A DNA stretch of 64,000 bases, taken from Nemopilema nomurai (lineage: Eukaryota; Cnidaria; Scyphozoa; Rhizostomeae; Rhizostomatidae). Position numbers and translations under genes: made by a program. Positions 62,701 through 64,000 of the stretch are shown here, piece by piece; position 1 is the first letter of the stretch, and each line of letters begins with the position of its first letter. The DNA is taken from NCBI GenBank assembly GCA_003864495.1, contig ML133503.1, positions 124,001 to 188,000 on the forward strand, given 5' to 3'. The notes beneath the pieces are model-generated. The model made no database searches and was not told where the DNA came from. It saw only the letters and a program-made list of their open reading frames with translations.

Positions 62701-63373
62701 ATTCAAGACATTAAGTTTGACATGCAAACCTACTTTTGTTCTGTTTACAGCAAAACGTCAATCCTTTTTTTAGTAAACGCATTGTAGACGCACTTTTAAA
62801 CAACTTTTGTTGCAATCGATTAAACAGTCAACTAAAATTTCTTGGTACCGCCCTTGACGATCAAAACAAAATAATTAGTAAATAAGTAGGGTAAGGGTAA
62901 GCAGGGGAACATTGGGGTGGATGTGGGTTAAGCTAGATAGTTGTGACATACTTCTTAGATAGATGATAACCAAAGCACGAAAAATATCTGCCTAAGAAAA
63001 TCAACACAACAAACAAGTTAAAAGTTCTTTAAGACGTTACTTTACTGATGTTTCTGAATTCCTTCCACTTTGCCTGTAGCCATAACTTCAAATTAGTGAA
63101 CATCCTGCGTATTAAAAGTTATTAACTTTACATACCTATCATTATCATAAGCTTTGAATATAACATTATATTCAAAAAGTTTTCTTACTTTCGAGGCTTC
63201 TCCCCAAAGCGAAGAGCCTTAAACTCGACCAAGCTTTTCTGCAGTAGGCTATTTGTTTTAGGGACATCCGCATCTAAAGATTCGATCTTCATTGCTATCC
63301 ACGCAAGTAGTTCTTGAACCATGTTCGTGTACTTCTTTTTCATTCTGTCGAGTTCCATCATAACGTCAACAAT
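228..63373 (-). CDS. SPTBN5: beta-heavy spectrin, partial, 30 exons (repeats 1-10 with SH3)
   Basis: Spliced model on the minus strand: 30 exons, about 1,212 codons, every junction phase-compatible with GT donors and AG acceptors. The protein opens in spectrin repeat 1 (Trp in LLAWI, then EKPRK as in alpha-actinin and beta-spectrin after their CH domains), carries three-helix spectrin repeats throughout, and has a full SH3 domain inside repeat 5. Conventional beta-spectrins lack SH3, and alpha-spectrin carries it in repeat 9 and has no beta-type repeat 1, so beta-heavy spectrin is the best fit. Family knowledge: it pairs with alpha-spectrin, binds actin through CH domains, and supports the apical membrane skeleton of epithelia. 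The CH-domain exons would lie beyond 64000, and about 20 further repeats and the C-terminus beyond position 1. Exons 19 and 20 are the weakest part. The individual exons are listed separately. Confidence 0.93.
480..603 (-). CDS. SPTBN5: beta-heavy spectrin exon 29 (repeat 9 helix C, repeat 10 helix A)
   Basis: Acceptor gtttcttatttag, donor GAG|GTAAAT. It encodes ISTKKDEAITSLDKIQNLLQ, then QRKRALQQSQEFQQFRADVK. Helix C is followed by the usual RK..L..S.....F..D... entry into repeat 10. Phase 0 end. Confidence 0.94.
604..1037 (-). other. intron between exons 28 and 29
   Basis: 434 bp. The two short open frames here have no coding similarity to spectrin and are skipped by phase. Nothing else seen. 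Confidence 0.75.
1038..1177 (-). CDS. SPTBN5: beta-heavy spectrin exon 28 (repeat 9 helix B)
   Basis: Acceptor ttctttaactaag, donor AT|GTAGGT. It encodes ASMENVTTLLKQVEQISQKV, then LEERLKKIVGNADEMIEKGH, ending YNSS. The helix B end GHY.S is characteristic. Ends in phase 2. Confidence 0.93.
1178..2922 (-). other. intron between exons 27 and 28
   Basis: 1.7 kb holding the CAA microsatellite and an exon-like but rejected frame at about 2620-2690. Otherwise unremarkable. Confidence 0.75.
2549..2592. repeat. (CAA)n microsatellite
   Basis: CAACAACAACAACAACAACA run in the intron between exons 27 and 28. Confidence 0.9.
2923..3000 (-). CDS. SPTBN5: beta-heavy spectrin exon 27 (repeat 9 helix A)
   Basis: Acceptor attacacctttcag, donor GGG|GTGAGA; 26 codons. 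It encodes MFYADTDSFISRTAIVQKLL, ending TTEDTG. The helix A Trp is replaced by Phe. Phase 0 both ends; it joins directly to exon 28 (EDTG-ASMENV). Confidence 0.91.
3253..3412 (-). CDS. SPTBN5: beta-heavy spectrin exon 26 (repeat 8 helices B and C)
   Basis: Acceptor gtaccctttcag... (accctttcag), donor TTG|GTAAGT. It encodes ITDLIKSGQALISKSVNSED, then LIDELSMLQKTVPDLWQARE, ending SCCKKAL. The G..L.........V..... L..L...... W pattern is helix B end and helix C. Phase 0 end. Confidence 0.94.
3484..3562. repeat. (GACA)n-like simple repeat
   Basis: Imperfect AGACAGATAGACAG units in the short intron between exons 25 and 26. Confidence 0.85.
3616..3743 (-). CDS. SPTBN5: beta-heavy spectrin exon 25 (repeat 8 helices A and B)
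   Basis: Acceptor cttttatctgcag, donor AG|GTATTC. It encodes VVWAKDASNRFSQKDLPKDL, then VIDLLNVHNEASLEMKA. Trp near the start continues helix A, and the LL..H.....E. motif is helix B. It ends in phase 2. Confidence 0.93.
3916..3993 (-). CDS. SPTBN5: beta-heavy spectrin exon 24 (repeat 7 to 8)
   Basis: Acceptor gctgtattccag, donor ATG|GTGAGT; 26 codons. It encodes TKAAARKAMLQEAYGYQGFL, ending ADYRDM, like the family's RK..L..A..YQ.FL.D.RD linker into the next helix A. Confidence 0.94.
4461..4542 (-). CDS. SPTBN5: beta-heavy spectrin exon 23 (repeat 7 helix C)
   Basis: Acceptor ttttttctctttaag, donor ATG|GTAATT. It encodes LRNTQPKTLTEILSKEKEVY, ending VCWEMLM. The helix C Trp pattern (V...WE.L) is visible. 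An internal AG is ruled out because it shifts into a stop or the wrong phase. Confidence 0.89.
4725..4888. repeat. degenerate AGAGTAGAATAG repeat
   Basis: Purine-rich tract of related 10-21 bp units, with a cleaner duplication AGCAGAATAGAGTAAGTTAG near its right end, in the intron between exons 22 and 23. Confidence 0.75.
5170..5234 (-). CDS. SPTBN5: beta-heavy spectrin exon 22 (repeat 7 helix B)
   Basis: Acceptor attcttcactttag, donor AG|GTTTAT. It encodes NFELEVIAIGDKVKQLKADS, joining KKHQ upstream to complete the KHQ.FE.E. motif. It ends in phase 2. Confidence 0.9.
5927..6053 (-). CDS. SPTBN5: beta-heavy spectrin exon 21 (repeat 7 helices A and B)
   Basis: Acceptor ttatgtccatcag, donor CAA|GTAATT. 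After one shared base it encodes VEMFSKLCNEVKSWIVEKSN (helix A with Trp), then PVGKDQEMIRILQKKHQ (helix B). It ends in phase 0. Confidence 0.9.
6118..6145 (-). CDS. SPTBN5: beta-heavy spectrin exon 20 (28-nt micro-exon, tentative)
   Basis: Bounded by cttcaaag and a strong AAG|GTAAGT donor. It would encode VETFSYFRL(S). Some exon is needed here, because exon 19 cannot join exon 21 in frame directly. The product makes the helix about 7 residues (one heptad) longer than the usual spectrin spacing to the next Trp. A 23-nt version (acceptor ...tcgag) goes with the alternative exon 19. Confidence 0.4.
6528..6580 (-). CDS. SPTBN5: beta-heavy spectrin exon 19 (repeat 6 helix C), tentative boundaries
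   Basis: Acceptor acactttcag, donor GTG|GTAAGA; 53 nt. It encodes EFKEKLNRSCGFKTLQS after the shared Arg codon. An alternative acceptor 4 nt further in (AGAGAG) gives LRKSLIEVADLRHYRV in another frame. Both options stay in phase with exon 21 if exon 20 uses the matching acceptor. I prefer CAG for signal strength, but the choice is open. Confidence 0.5.
6832..6965 (-). CDS. SPTBN5: beta-heavy spectrin exon 18 (repeat 6 helix B)
   Basis: Acceptor ttttggtatag, donor AG|GTTAGA. It encodes RTDREISANEKLYKEVEQKG, then DIIRRGTSQYTDDVKKRLDS, ending MLQ(R). It matches the helix B, B-C loop and helix C start pattern. It ends in phase 2. Confidence 0.93.
7781..7852 (-). CDS. SPTBN5: beta-heavy spectrin exon 17 (repeat 6 A-B region)
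   Basis: Acceptor gttttattttcag, donor GAG|GTAAAA; 24 codons, phase 0. It encodes IRYLDRWTSFTENIDFETIK, ending MLLE. It joins WIEDQ upstream and RTDREI downstream to complete repeat 6 helix B. The 2.9-kb intron before it shows no missing exon by phase. Confidence 0.88.
7853..10770 (-). other. 2.9-kb intron between exons 16 and 17
   Basis: No repeat, element or gene recognised. A plus-strand 94-codon open frame at 10124-10408 starts on TTG, has no recognisable motif and is treated as chance. Confidence 0.7.
10771..10857 (-). CDS. SPTBN5: beta-heavy spectrin exon 16 (repeat 6 helix A)
   Basis: Acceptor ttctcatttctag, donor CAG|GTGGGT; 29 codons. It encodes ERGIKLSEALKFFDFCSV, then YDQVMAWIEDQ with the helix A Trp. 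Phase 0 at both ends. Confidence 0.94.
11073..11473. mobile_element. 401-bp MITE with ~27-bp TIRs and TTA duplication
   Basis: The left end GGCCCTTTTCACACGATACC is repeated inverted at the right end (GGTATCGTGTGAACAGGGCC), with one mismatch over about 27 bp. TTA flanks both sides (11070-11072 and 11474-11476), the target duplication of PIF/Harbinger-type elements. The interior repeats ATCGGATCGCTTTT and TGAATCCGATACG in both orientations (subterminal repeats) and has no transposase. It lies in the intron between exons 16 and 15. Confidence 0.85.
11799..11911 (-). CDS. SPTBN5: beta-heavy spectrin exon 15 (repeat 5 helix C)
   Basis: Acceptor tattcgtctttcag... (tcgtctttcag), donor GAG|GTTTGT. 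It encodes KKRERKPRFTQHFDRENVTT, then RHLAIVISYSKLKTAAE. The FD.EN....RH..I...Y..LK pattern is the helix C that closes an SH3-bearing spectrin repeat. Confidence 0.92.
11912..12520 (-). other. intron between exons 14 and 15
   Basis: 609 bp with nothing recognised. Open frames reading from exon 14 into this intron are donor read-through. Confidence 0.7.
12521..12738 (-). CDS. SPTBN5: beta-heavy spectrin exon 14 (SH3 end + Lys-rich linker)
   Basis: Acceptor ttaatttcttag, donor A|GTGAGT. It opens RVSNKESGYVPATYVKEVEP, the SH3 signature (G-Y-V-P-A-.-Y-V) and final beta strand. A strongly basic linker follows with VKVKKKKMKRVKVERKSKEK, ending SSILRRS. Acidic before and basic after the SH3 is a charge arrangement visible in the sequence. 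It ends in phase 1. Confidence 0.94.
13076..13122 (-). CDS. SPTBN5: beta-heavy spectrin exon 13 (SH3 core, WW motif)
   Basis: A 47-nt exon. Acceptor gcctttttag; donor AG|GTTTTG, which is non-consensus after GT. It encodes LFYLAAKTNDDWWSV(R), the n-Src loop and the ligand-binding WW of the SH3 fold. Phase 2 joins to exon 14, giving WWSVRRVSNKESGYVP. Confidence 0.92.
13240..13456. repeat. 21-bp minisatellite in the SH3 intron
   Basis: Units of CATACCGCAGCCTCTACATA type alternate with diverged AACAGAAGGCTTTAAAGAAC units, giving a higher-order pattern of about 60-65 bp. It fills nearly half of the 493-bp intron between SH3 exons 12 and 13. Apparent Cys/Met-rich frames are artefacts of the repeat. 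Confidence 0.88.
13616..13786 (-). CDS. SPTBN5: beta-heavy spectrin exon 12 (acidic linker + N-terminal half of SH3)
   Basis: Acceptor cttttcacccacag, donor GAG|GTGAGT; 57 codons. A Glu-rich linker (IEVETETEDEEPVEKEVE) leads into the SH3 start VPQVMAKYAYVGDGLSMKKG. The ALYDY-like motif is KYAYV, and the RT-loop end MKKGE resembles the alpha-spectrin SH3. Confidence 0.94.
14520..14728. repeat. (TGAT)n microsatellite region
   Basis: Long imperfect run of TTGA/TGAT tetranucleotides, cleanest at about 14690-14728, in the intron between exons 11 and 12. Its minus-strand NQSINQSINQS frame is low-complexity. Confidence 0.9.
15293..15588. repeat. 26-bp satellite-like array, about 11.4 copies
   Basis: Unit TGTTTATTGTTTTATGACAG plus TATGAC, nearly identical in all copies (one copy has TTTATCG). 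High homogeneity implies recent expansion or gene conversion. It lies in the intron between exons 11 and 12. Confidence 0.95.
20382..20410. promoter_or_regulatory. paired CRE-like palindromes (TGACGTCA x2)
   Basis: GATGACGTCA and TGACGTCATC lie 9 bp apart as a perfect inverted pair, giving two full CRE/ATF octamers (20384-20391 and 20401-20408) about 17 bp centre to centre. In known biology TGACGTCA binds CREB/ATF dimers. Function here is inference; other single TGACGTCA or near sites occur at about 17022, 30751, 31020 and 37727. Confidence 0.35.
22337..22531. repeat. 17-bp minisatellite
   Basis: Unit TTCGCGAAATTTGCTTG and variants, about 10 copies, ending with two AATTCGAACGGTGCGCGA units of 18 bp. 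Units contain the palindrome TTCGCGAA. Because 17 is not a multiple of 3 and the unit lacks stops, several frames on both strands stay open for about 95 codons. These are not genes. Confidence 0.92.
23021..23149 (-). CDS. SPTBN5: beta-heavy spectrin exon 11 (repeat 5 helix B)
   Basis: Acceptor ttcaatttcag, donor GAG|GTGGGT; 43 codons. It starts SLLQRHRQISEEIIAF and ends EETDKKAEQRTEE. Phase 0 junctions continue DKETAK-SLLQRH upstream and RTEE-PPSK downstream, so helix B leads straight into the SH3 insertion. Confidence 0.94.
27976..28014 (+). repeat. (TAT/ATT)n microsatellite, LINE 3' tail
   Basis: Imperfect ATT/TTATT repeats directly at the 3' end of the minus-strand LINE fragment. Position and composition fit a LINE tail. 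A similar short (TTA)n lies at 27551-27580. Confidence 0.6.
28012..28542 (-). mobile_element. LINE-type retrotransposon fragment, RT C-terminal domain
   Basis: An open frame in which KSKWYEHEPERTMENDVW, then RRPDVVIKDK, IVEFAIPFDSR, EQVEKYQDLAWELR and IIPIVIGALVTT follow in the order of the C-terminal segment of non-LTR elements common in invertebrates (W.EH.P....E, RPDIV, .IDVAIP.D.R, KI.KYQDLKREI, VIPVVVGALG). The end differs from the usual LLGTARILRKVL, with VILNSQESHRVFR before the stop. It lacks catalytic RT and endonuclease, so it is a 5'-truncated dead copy. An A-A-T rich tail follows its 3' end. Confidence 0.82.
28567..28640 (-). mobile_element. second LINE 3' end fragment, abutting the first
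   Basis: Minus-strand frame reads LQKACLLGTARTLRCALNI then a stop, the typical C-terminus of the same class of LINE proteins. It lies immediately upstream of, and in a different frame from, the fragment at 28012-28542. The C-terminus of one copy therefore precedes the middle of another, indicating two head-to-tail truncated copies. Confidence 0.65.
28889..29066. mobile_element. Tc1/mariner-like MITE with TA duplication
   Basis: Left terminus CAATGCCCTCCAAAAGTAGT is matched inverted at the right by CGCTTTTGGTGAGCATTG, with some mismatches, both bounded by TA. The CA(G/A)TGCC..CCAAAAGT start is typical of Tc1-like TIRs. The interior is short, non-coding, and carries a run of about 18 C followed by TGGGGGGAGG. 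Confidence 0.72.
29769..30036 (-). repeat. 15-bp tandem array that reads as pentapeptide repeats
   Basis: About 18 degenerate units of AAATTAATGCGGGTC type. One unit (AAATTTTGCGGGTC) is 14 bp. On the minus strand the units read in frame as five-residue repeats of the A-(D/N)-L-x-R type, for example ANFNLIRADL and NDFVRANLTRINLF. The 14-bp unit shifts the frame and stops it at about 29797; the pattern resumes in the next frame as NLVRADLTRINF. No start, splice context or flanking domain is seen, so I call it a repeat rather than a gene. Confidence 0.65.
31770..31865 (-). CDS. SPTBN5: beta-heavy spectrin exon 10 (repeat 5 helix A)
   Basis: Acceptor cttcggttgcag, donor AAG|GTCAGT; 32 codons. 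It encodes YYSDANEVESWIAEHMQLL, then ASEDFGKDKETAK. The W-I-.-E and FGKD motifs are typical of helix A and the A-B loop. Confidence 0.95.
31866..33049 (-). other. intron between exons 9 and 10
   Basis: 1.2 kb AT-rich sequence without recognisable elements. Confidence 0.75.
33050..33250 (-). CDS. SPTBN5: beta-heavy spectrin exon 9 (repeat 4 helices B and C)
   Basis: Acceptor gacttttcctcag, donor CAG|GTTTGT; 67 codons. It starts GLEAEIHACEVRCNTVCQQG, then SADEIQSIIDGLQASID and ends RLLEASQSFQ. It has the expected helix B/helix C layout and runs into helix A of repeat 5. Confidence 0.94.
33342..33708. repeat. ~62-bp tandem repeat, 6 copies
   Basis: Unit contains GATATGTGGATGACTACTTA, then AGAAATACAAGTGGGTTGGC and TTGGGTCGTCTTCCAGAGGG. 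Six copies with point differences lie about 90 bp upstream of the exon 9 acceptor, at the 3' end of the 24.8-kb intron. Confidence 0.92.
33895..33990. mobile_element. truncated second copy of the Tc1-like MITE
   Basis: CAATGCCCGCCAAAAGTGGT, then GGAACACCGAGATTGTACTC and a TATTTTTCAGTTCATTTCCC stretch, match the left 100 bp of the element at 28889 almost base for base. The homology ends near CAGACAGAGCC and no right TIR follows. Confidence 0.75.
36342..37223 (-). CDS. class-A (rhodopsin-like) GPCR, intronless, nested in spectrin intron 8
   Basis: A 293-residue intact ORF with seven hydrophobic segments. Class-A landmarks are visible: LLNGM with Asn41 in TM1, LVDL with Asp69 in TM2, Cys92 before TM3, FERYVAIFYPYRYP (ERY 116-118) at the TM3 end, and CYMP (223-226, normally CWxP) in TM6. 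TM7 has TDIVSPILIIF, where NPxxY has become SPxxxF. The N-terminus is short and has no signal peptide. ECL2 has no evident partner for Cys92. The C-tail is very short (about 17 residues after TM7). The ligand cannot be told from sequence. It is transcribed in the same direction as the host spectrin, so it could be spliced out with intron 8 or have its own promoter. MDICALSS at residue 5 is an alternative start. Confidence 0.88.
   Translation of the reverse strand: MNKKMDICALSSSMLQKALPIETHFFAGLHFSIIPIAVLLNGMIMFLIATKNSLRTKANLMIFNMCLVDLFFTLTARCIFGVYLLMPSSALCKVTVYLGHPAIALSLYALFGLTFERYVAIFYPYRYPRCFTKRRMLYGVVFSWLIPCAVASLIFVRALDIRLVLFVLAACNLLLIICILVLTARMLYAVYRIEREIRTANARFIEAYNKRCLLRSSRGARLLTLALVIIFTCYMPLSLITLAHIRTLSTSLLRLICLGVTLAAFTDIVSPILIIFTSKDIRAGLTRLRKCRQ
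38108..38151. repeat. 14-bp CGCGTCACATCTAC repeat, 3 copies
   Basis: Three perfect consecutive units in the 24.8-kb intron, about 0.9 kb upstream (in genome sense, past the 5' end) of the minus-strand GPCR. Confidence 0.9.
40852..40969. mobile_element. 118-bp TIR element (MITE)
   Basis: Ends CCTGGCTTCCACTG and CAGTGGAAACCAGG are inverted repeats of 14 bp with one mismatch. The interior is AT/CG alternating, with ATAATCG units in both orientations, so the whole element can fold. No clear target-site duplication and no coding capacity. Confidence 0.65.
42412..42824 (-). pseudogene. class-A GPCR pseudogene, frameshifted
   Basis: One frame (42824-42543) reads a GPCR-like TM1 and TM2: IAFVLNFLAIACVLAIRRLR, then LKVNACLVNVSSLFSFQIP, and stops after TTSCS. 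A second frame (42552-42412) continues as VLLTVAGLMLERCIAVYHPY, the TM3 end with the ERY motif changed to ERC, followed by TYHRW, and stops. Homologous TM4-TM7 are not recognisable further on. The break between frames at the ECL1/TM3 boundary and the missing second half indicate a decayed receptor copy related to the other receptors in this intron. Confidence 0.72.
45035..45222 (-). mobile_element. possible tRNA-derived SINE
   Basis: The minus strand starts GGGTCGCGTTGGTCGACTGG then TTAAGACGCTTTGG, closely resembling the 5' half and A box of a type-II tRNA (Leu/Ser style). A B-box-like GATTCGAATG lies about 150 nt downstream, too far for an intact tRNA. No second copy is visible in the window, so this is tentative. 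Confidence 0.3.
47301..47372. repeat. 15-bp GC-rich tandem repeat
   Basis: Unit GCGGCAAAGTGCGTC, nearly five copies and almost identical, a sharp GC-rich island in AT-rich intron sequence. Confidence 0.92.
48519..48636. repeat. CCTTGCC pyrimidine-rich repeat
   Basis: Nested repeats of CCTTCCTTGCCTTCCCACTG and CCTTGCC on the plus strand. Apparent Leu/Pro-rich frames come from this repeat. Confidence 0.88.
50556..50846. repeat. 97-bp tandem repeat, 3 copies
   Basis: Unit runs ACTCTTTAACACGCC ... CAAGCAAGACAATATAACCC ... CTAACGCTGACGTAGCAAGG ... TTTCCATTAT. Copies start at 50556, 50653 and 50750; the third is the most diverged. Confidence 0.93.
52414..53394 (+). CDS. class-A GPCR, intronless, antisense within spectrin intron 8
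   Basis: A 326-residue intact ORF. The N-terminus has three N-glycosylation sequons (NSS at 5, NFT at 10, NLT at 19). Seven hydrophobic segments follow, with LANLTIIDL (Asp89) in TM2, VSVDRYMLLYQPLTY (DRY 144-146) at the TM3 end, a basic ICL3 (RLRRRR about 215-220) and CYLP (249-252) in TM6. TM7 has ACPIAKQILL, with no NPxxY Tyr. No conserved TM3/ECL2 cysteine pair is evident. The coding stretch is visibly more GC-rich than its flanks, and the codons favour C/G endings, unlike the spectrin exons. It is divergent from the minus-strand GPCR 15 kb away. The ligand is unknown. The stop TAA is followed at once by an 18-bp tandem array. Confidence 0.9.
   Translation: MAMMNSSTLNFTTAQTQVNLTELPFPKPSTVSSISYVVLERNFYAIITLNSISNVTAFVIDIIALIGILKAQNFSSATRVFLANLTIIDLISALTLQPCTTAYLILWIKGTPFNLVKTLSDVANYFHYVLSIMSFLAFVAVSVDRYMLLYQPLTYRNKLNTRVAVVISTVLNVSVVISYIILEHISPSALNKNRSIIMYVIITFLLCIHTRIMITAMRTYQKIQRSAVGGKCQTRLRRRRVEIKQASVTVGLFLTITICYLPVIVVKQISSFQVLDQVMLAIISHWAFFLMMACPIAKQILLCVMNKAIRAAVKRWVFQLREPDFV
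53395..53511. repeat. 18-bp minisatellite directly after the GPCR stop codon
   Basis: Six and a half units of CGCGCTCCCGCAGTCTAA start on the base after the TAA of the plus-strand GPCR. Each unit ends in TAA in the same frame as the gene, so there are tandem in-frame stops. Confidence 0.92.
54633..54823. repeat. 18-bp minisatellite, about 10.6 copies
   Basis: Units GTTCGTTACGATGCTGCA and GTTTGTTACGATGTTGTA alternate. It is 1.2 kb downstream of the plus-strand GPCR and unrelated in sequence to the 18-bp array at its stop codon. Confidence 0.93.
57208..57287. repeat. 15-bp ACCACCACCTTAATG repeat
   Basis: About five units of GACCACCACCTTAAT type with small differences, inside the 24.8-kb intron. 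Confidence 0.85.
58068..58247 (-). CDS. SPTBN5: beta-heavy spectrin exon 8 (repeat 3 end, repeat 4 start)
   Basis: Acceptor ...gcattaag, a weaker pyrimidine tract than its neighbours; donor CAG|GTAAGA. It encodes DVSGSATYRRGRLDELK, then ENAFIQEKAQLAASREVGKD and ends LTRLQKKVQ. The helix A Trp of repeat 4 is replaced by Phe. The donor opens a 24.8-kb intron and joins in phase 0 to exon 9, restoring KKVQ-GLEAEI. Confidence 0.92.
58248..59682 (-). other. intron between exons 7 and 8
   Basis: 1.4 kb with the 28-bp repeat and an ACC/CAC-rich low-complexity stretch at about 59100-59500 that leaves several frames open (Thr/Pro/His-rich on the plus strand). Not judged coding. Confidence 0.7.
58636..58737. 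repeat. 28-bp tandem repeat, 3.6 copies
   Basis: Unit CAAACAGAAGCAAATTGACC plus TTTGCTCC, in the intron between exons 7 and 8. Confidence 0.92.
59683..59889 (-). CDS. SPTBN5: beta-heavy spectrin exon 7 (repeat 3)
   Basis: Acceptor ttctccccccag, donor GAG|GTGCGA; 69 codons. It opens INMSAEESRKDHSTVEEQ, followed by LQKHKLLETQL (helix B KH.LL.. motif) and LIQEKLRQLTKNFE (start of helix C). Phase 0 at both ends. Confidence 0.94.
60365..60503 (-). CDS. SPTBN5: beta-heavy spectrin exon 6 (repeat 2 helix C, repeat 3 helix A)
   Basis: Acceptor gctttcttttcag, donor GAG|GTCTGT. The peptide KEQVSRKWNNLLERLQKR is a canonical helix C; it then runs into helix A of repeat 3 ending CSQLKEIE. The expected helix A Trp of repeat 3 is missing. 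Confidence 0.93.
61020..61102 (-). CDS. SPTBN5: beta-heavy spectrin exon 5 (repeat 2, helix B)
   Basis: Acceptor cttgtttactag, donor AG|GTAAGT. It encodes EIKIKSVTDICQELSRQ and ends EGFHDIQA(R), the typical helix B end before the B-C loop. It ends in phase 2. Confidence 0.93.
61558..61695 (-). CDS. SPTBN5: beta-heavy spectrin exon 4 (repeat 2, helices A and B)
   Basis: Acceptor attcatttttag, donor CGA|GTCAGT; 46 codons. It opens ANLRESWLDDMLAVV (helix A with Trp) and continues with ALKRHEALEMDVKAR, the classic helix B motif LKKHEAL..DI. Phase 0 at both ends. Confidence 0.94.
61913..61955 (-). CDS. SPTBN5: beta-heavy spectrin exon 3 (end of repeat 1)
   Basis: A 43-nt exon. Acceptor attttttccag, donor AAG|GTAAAA. 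With the preceding AG it encodes RQEKLSQLVERFEKK, matching the family's RQE.LE.LA..F..K linker between repeats 1 and 2. It ends in phase 0. Confidence 0.92.
62505..62687 (-). CDS. SPTBN5: beta-heavy spectrin exon 2 (repeat 1)
   Basis: Acceptor ttttgttttag, donor AG|GTGGGT. It encodes FKERANIEELFFVIQTK, then GLKDINSAWQKLEKGEH, and ends REELAR. This is the beta-spectrin repeat 1 segment (family: GNLE..LF.IQ, then G.LV.DIN.AWE.LE.AEH). It lies in an open frame of ordinary length without a Met, so an ORF search with a start requirement misses it. Confidence 0.95.
63189..63373 (-). CDS. SPTBN5: beta-heavy spectrin exon 1 of window (repeat 1, helix A/B)
   Basis: Acceptor ends TTTCCATGCAG, donor AA|GTAAG. 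The peptide starts IVDVMMELDRMKKKY, has the repeat Trp in QELLAWIAMK, and ends VEFKALRFGEKPR. This is the beta-spectrin/alpha-actinin signature that follows the CH2 domain (family pattern: F, aromatic or basic residues, EKPPK). It ends in phase 2 and the split Lys codon is completed by exon 2. Confidence 0.95.
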
Positions 63374-64000
63374 CTGCATGGAAAGGCACAAGAAGAGTTA
63401 ACATTGAAAAGTCCTTTGCAGGATGTTATTTTATCTCGTGGGTATTTCTTGGAAAGAGGTCTGATACCAAACGTCTGCACCATCAAGCTTCCGTGAGAGG
63501 ACAGAACTTCGCTATGGCGACCTTCAGTTTGCTAGACTGCATTTTAGCCAACATTCTACACGTGAATCCATGCTAGAATTAAGATTTGTTAGGGCCTAAA
63601 GTGATTCAGATTCGACCTCAGTTTCAGTTTCGATTTCAAACTTTAGGTTCAGTATCGTCATCCTTTTATATTTCATTTTATATAATTCGTAGGCCTAGAT
63701 AAAGCAACGGCTTAGTTCTAGTCAGGTTTGCAGTTGATCTTCGAAAGGGAAAATGAAGCTTTGTCGGCTAAATTTGATAAATAATGCTTCCAGATACGCT
63801 GCAACCGACCTCCTTTGTCACACCTATGTGCCTTGCAGACTACTATCTTAATTCATTTTATTAAATGCCTAGTTGCAAATACATATCGGGAAAATTTGGC
63901 TACAAATTTTTCAAACTTCCTCTCTACTAACGCTCTTCATATCCCTTCTAGATCTTCGCGTCTTTTACTAGAGAAGAATATTACATATTATTATAAAAAG
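63374..64000 (-). other. intron upstream of exon 1 of the window
   Basis: AT-rich, with a short TTTCAGTTTCGATTTC-like repetition at about 63615-63655. The CH-domain exons expected 5' of exon 1 are not found here. Confidence 0.65.

Larger units (their letters stand above)
59890..63188 (-). other. short introns between exons 1 and 7
   Basis: Gaps at 59890-60364, 60504-61019, 61103-61557, 61956-62504 and 62688-63188. I see no element, RNA gene or extra exon in them; all flanking exons join in phase. Confidence 0.7.

Noticed and set aside
228..63373. Conventional beta-spectrin, alpha-spectrin, nesprin or plakin as the identity of the large gene
   Set aside because: SH3 inside repeat 5 together with a beta-type repeat 1 excludes conventional beta-spectrin, alpha-spectrin (SH3 in repeat 9) and nesprin (no SH3); there is no plakin-domain pattern around the SH3.

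Overview
The window is metazoan nuclear DNA. It is AT-rich, intron-dominated and full of minisatellites and small transposon remnants. The mix of intronless rhodopsin-type GPCRs, the LINE family and the exon structure suggests an invertebrate, most likely a cnidarian such as an anthozoan. That assignment is inference, because no marker gene in the window settles it.

Almost all 64 kb belongs to one very large minus-strand gene, which I reconstructed by following splice sites and reading phase. Thirty consecutive exons (63373 down to 228) join without a phase break into about 1,212 codons. The product is a beta-family spectrin. It begins in the first spectrin repeat, just after the calponin-homology actin-binding domain (not seen in the window, presumably upstream), and runs through repeats 1 to 10. 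An SH3 domain split over three exons sits inside repeat 5. That SH3 position identifies beta-heavy spectrin (Drosophila karst, vertebrate SPTBN5), the apical membrane-skeleton spectrin. The gene leaves the window at both ends.

Layout from 5' to 3' of the gene (right to left): exons 1-8 at 63.4-58.1 kb (repeats 1-3 and start of 4); a 24.8-kb intron; exons 9-11 at 33.3, 31.9 and 23.1 kb, separated by long introns; the SH3 exons 12-14 at 13.8-12.5 kb; exons 15-30 at 11.9-0.2 kb (end of repeat 5 to repeat 10).

The 24.8-kb intron holds two intact intronless class-A GPCR genes, one on the minus strand (36.3-37.2 kb) and one on the plus strand (52.4-53.4 kb). Between them is a frameshifted GPCR pseudogene (42.4-42.8 kb). 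They are host-intron nested genes with no evident functional link to spectrin.

Other introns hold LINE reverse-transcriptase C-terminal fragments (28.0-28.6 kb), a 401-bp MITE with TTA target duplication (11.1 kb), a Tc1/mariner-like MITE (28.9 kb) with a truncated second copy (33.9 kb), another small TIR element (40.9 kb), a possible tRNA-derived SINE (45 kb) and more than a dozen tandem arrays. Two arrays stand out: a 15-bp array whose minus strand reads like a pentapeptide-repeat protein broken by a 1-bp deletion (29.8-30.0 kb), and a 17-bp array open in several frames on both strands (22.3 kb). I saw no credible new defence or mobile system. The most useful result is the spliced beta-heavy spectrin model and the nested GPCR cluster.
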